Shown piece by piece: positions 62,730 through 64,000 of a DNA stretch of 64,000 nucleotides. The stretch comes from Syntrophus sp963665935 (GTDB lineage: Bacteria > Desulfobacterota > Syntrophia > Syntrophales > Syntrophaceae): contig OY762510.1 in the NCBI GenBank assembly GCA_963665935.1, forward strand, positions 1,364,001 to 1,428,000. The letters run 5' to 3'. The translations under genes were made by a program, and so were the position numbers. The first letter of the stretch is position 1, and every line of letters begins with the position of its first letter. The notes under the pieces were generated by a model. The model was not told where the DNA came from, searched no databases, and saw nothing but the letters and a program-made list of their open reading frames with translations.

Positions 62730-64000
62730 ATGATCCAGATTCGGAAGATCCTTCTGTCTGCCCTTTGTCTCCTGATCCTTTGCGGGGTCGATTATCTCGG
62801 CTTTCTGGAGGGGATGAACAACTATTTCTACGATCTGGCCTTTCGTCTTCGTGGGCCGGAAAAACCCCTGGAAAAGATTCTCATTGCCGCCATTGACGAA
62901 AAAACCCTTTCTCGTCTCGGTCCCTGGCCCCTTCAGCGAACCTGGTATGCATCCCTCCTTGAAAGAACGAAGGCAGCCGACATCGTGGCTTTCGATATCG
63001 TTCTGGCCGAGACTTCCCCGGATGATCCCCTCCTTGCCGAAACCATGGATAAATACGGTCCGGTGGTTTTACCGATTCTCATCAATGAGGACCTGTCCAT
63101 CGAATATCCCGTCCGGACGTTTTCTGCTCCCCTGGCGGGACATGTTCATGTTGAACGGGGCATTGACGGGGTGGCCCGGGAAGTCTATCACACCCTCTAT
63201 TTTCAAGGGCGGCGGTTGCCATCTTTCGCTTCTGTAATCTATGAACTGGCGGAAAAGCGTTCCTTTTCCCGAAGCGCTCCTTTTGGGGAACATTCAAACG
63301 AAAGGGCCATTCTCCAGGAAAACCTCATGAGAATCAATTATTCCGGCGGTCCAGGCACGATTCCCCGGCTCCCTGTTCTCGACATCGTCCAGGGGGCTTA
63401 TCCGGAAAGCTATTTCCGGGGAAAGATCGTTCTGGTGGGGATTACGGCCATGGGATTGGTGGACAGCGTCACAACCCCTTATGCCGAATCACGGATGGGC
63501 ACGTCGGGGGTGGAAGTTCAGGCCAACATTGTCAACAACCTGCTGCTGGGCAATGCGATTCGTGTCGTCCCATTGGCCGGAAACTGGCTGATCGGTATTC
63601 CCGTCGCTCTTTTGCTGTGCTTCTGTTTCTTTCGATTGAACGAAAGAAACAGTGTCCTCCTTCTGATCGCCGCCCTGCTGCTTTATTCCCTTGTCACCTT
63701 TCTTGCATTCTCAATCTGGCACGTCTGGAATCCGCCGGCTGCGACACTGATCAGTTTTCCAATCCTTTTGACCCTGGCCTATCTTTTCAAGCTTCATGCA
63801 GCGGCGGTCAGCCTCGGCGCTACCTATGCCGCCATTTTGCCGCATCTGAGAAATGAGAGGGAAAAAGACAAGGCGGATTACGGAAGAGAAGGCCTTTCCG
63901 GTATTCTTACCCCCAGAGGGATTCAACAGCAGGCCCTTGTCCTTCATGACCTTGCCGATCAACTGATCTTTGAAAAGGAACTGTCCGATCGTATTTTACT
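62730..64000 (+). CDS. CHASE2-domain sensor (3' end cut by the window)
   Basis: At least 423 residues. A first membrane helix (LLSALCLLILCGVDYLGF) and a CHASE2 domain to about residue 270 (FYDLAFRLRGPEKPLEK, AIDEKTLSRLGPWPLQR, FRGKIVLVGITAMGLVDS, YAESRMGTSGVEVQANIVNN), then two to three membrane helices. The cytoplasmic part ending at the window edge has no full motif, so an adenylate/guanylate cyclase, kinase or other output cannot be decided. Confidence 0.9.
   Translation, partial: MIQIRKILLSALCLLILCGVDYLGFLEGMNNYFYDLAFRLRGPEKPLEKILIAAIDEKTLSRLGPWPLQRTWYASLLERTKAADIVAFDIVLAETSPDDPLLAETMDKYGPVVLPILINEDLSIEYPVRTFSAPLAGHVHVERGIDGVAREVYHTLYFQGRRLPSFASVIYELAEKRSFSRSAPFGEHSNERAILQENLMRINYSGGPGTIPRLPVLDIVQGAYPESYFRGKIVLVGITAMGLVDSVTTPYAESRMGTSGVEVQANIVNNLLLGNAIRVVPLAGNWLIGIPVALLLCFCFFRLNERNSVLLLIAALLLYSLVTFLAFSIWHVWNPPAATLISFPILLTLAYLFKLHAAAVSLGATYAAILPHLRNEREKDKADYGREGLSGILTPRGIQQQALVLHDLADQLIFEKELSDRIL

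Noticed and set aside
1..64000. tRNA, rRNA, CRISPR arrays, insertion sequences, prophage genes
   Set aside because: I looked for cloverleaf ends, direct repeats with spacers, transposase motifs and phage structural genes and found none I could support.

Overview
The window reads as a chromosomal piece of an anaerobic bacterium of the former Deltaproteobacteria (Desulfobacterota). A Syntrophus-like syntroph is my best guess. The inference rests on an hgcAB mercury-methylation pair, several in-frame UGA (selenocysteine) genes, a GEMM-type riboswitch, a GH57/glycogen-synthase fusion and HDOD/kinase, FecR and CHASE2 signalling proteins. I saw no rRNA, tRNA, CRISPR array, complete IS element or prophage.

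Layout. 0-9 kb: a cut FAD oxidase, a PPC-domain protein, two metallo-beta-lactamase-fold hydrolases, a CBS-bearing site-2 protease, a ferritin-like protein, a small winged-helix protein and an HDOD-kinase fusion. 9-19 kb: mostly minus-strand single-domain enzymes (M20 peptidase, two GNATs, PAP2, DUF188, methyltransferase, two flavodoxin-fold proteins, Tag), a GEMM riboswitch with its own terminator ahead of an unknown gene, a broken zinc transporter and a chromate transporter. 19-24 kb: an MscS channel and a GH57-GT5 fusion. 24-39 kb: an envelope cluster with a DUF4384 protein, a glycine-zipper lipoprotein, a BON-caspase, a TPR lipoprotein and a 2,991-residue secreted multidomain protein, facing a TolB-like propeller and an exported unknown. 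39-49 kb: minus-strand accessory genes ending in a 1,500-residue STAND/NACHT-type NTPase that is probably a defence gene.

49-60.4 kb is the most interesting part. On the minus strand lie thiol peroxidase, a beheaded UXX-star glutaredoxin-like ORF, a HesB/IscA-like selenoprotein and NudC, and next to them a MoxR/VWA pair, an intact UXX-star protein and an ACR3 arsenite exporter. A perfect 13-bp inverted repeat separates ACR3 from a divergent MarR regulator, which is followed by hgcA and hgcB. hgcA is open only if an in-frame UGA (codon 41) is read through. Then come a DUF2703 protein, a gene with two adjacent in-frame UGA codons and a near-ideal downstream hairpin, a C_GCAxxG_C_C protein, a cysteine-desulfurase-like enzyme and an IscU/NifU-like scaffold. 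I read this as a thiol/selenol metal-handling island. The members are seen in the sequence; the joint function is inferred.

60.4-64 kb: a FecR-domain exported protein, a stand-alone receiver and a CHASE2 sensor cut by the window end.
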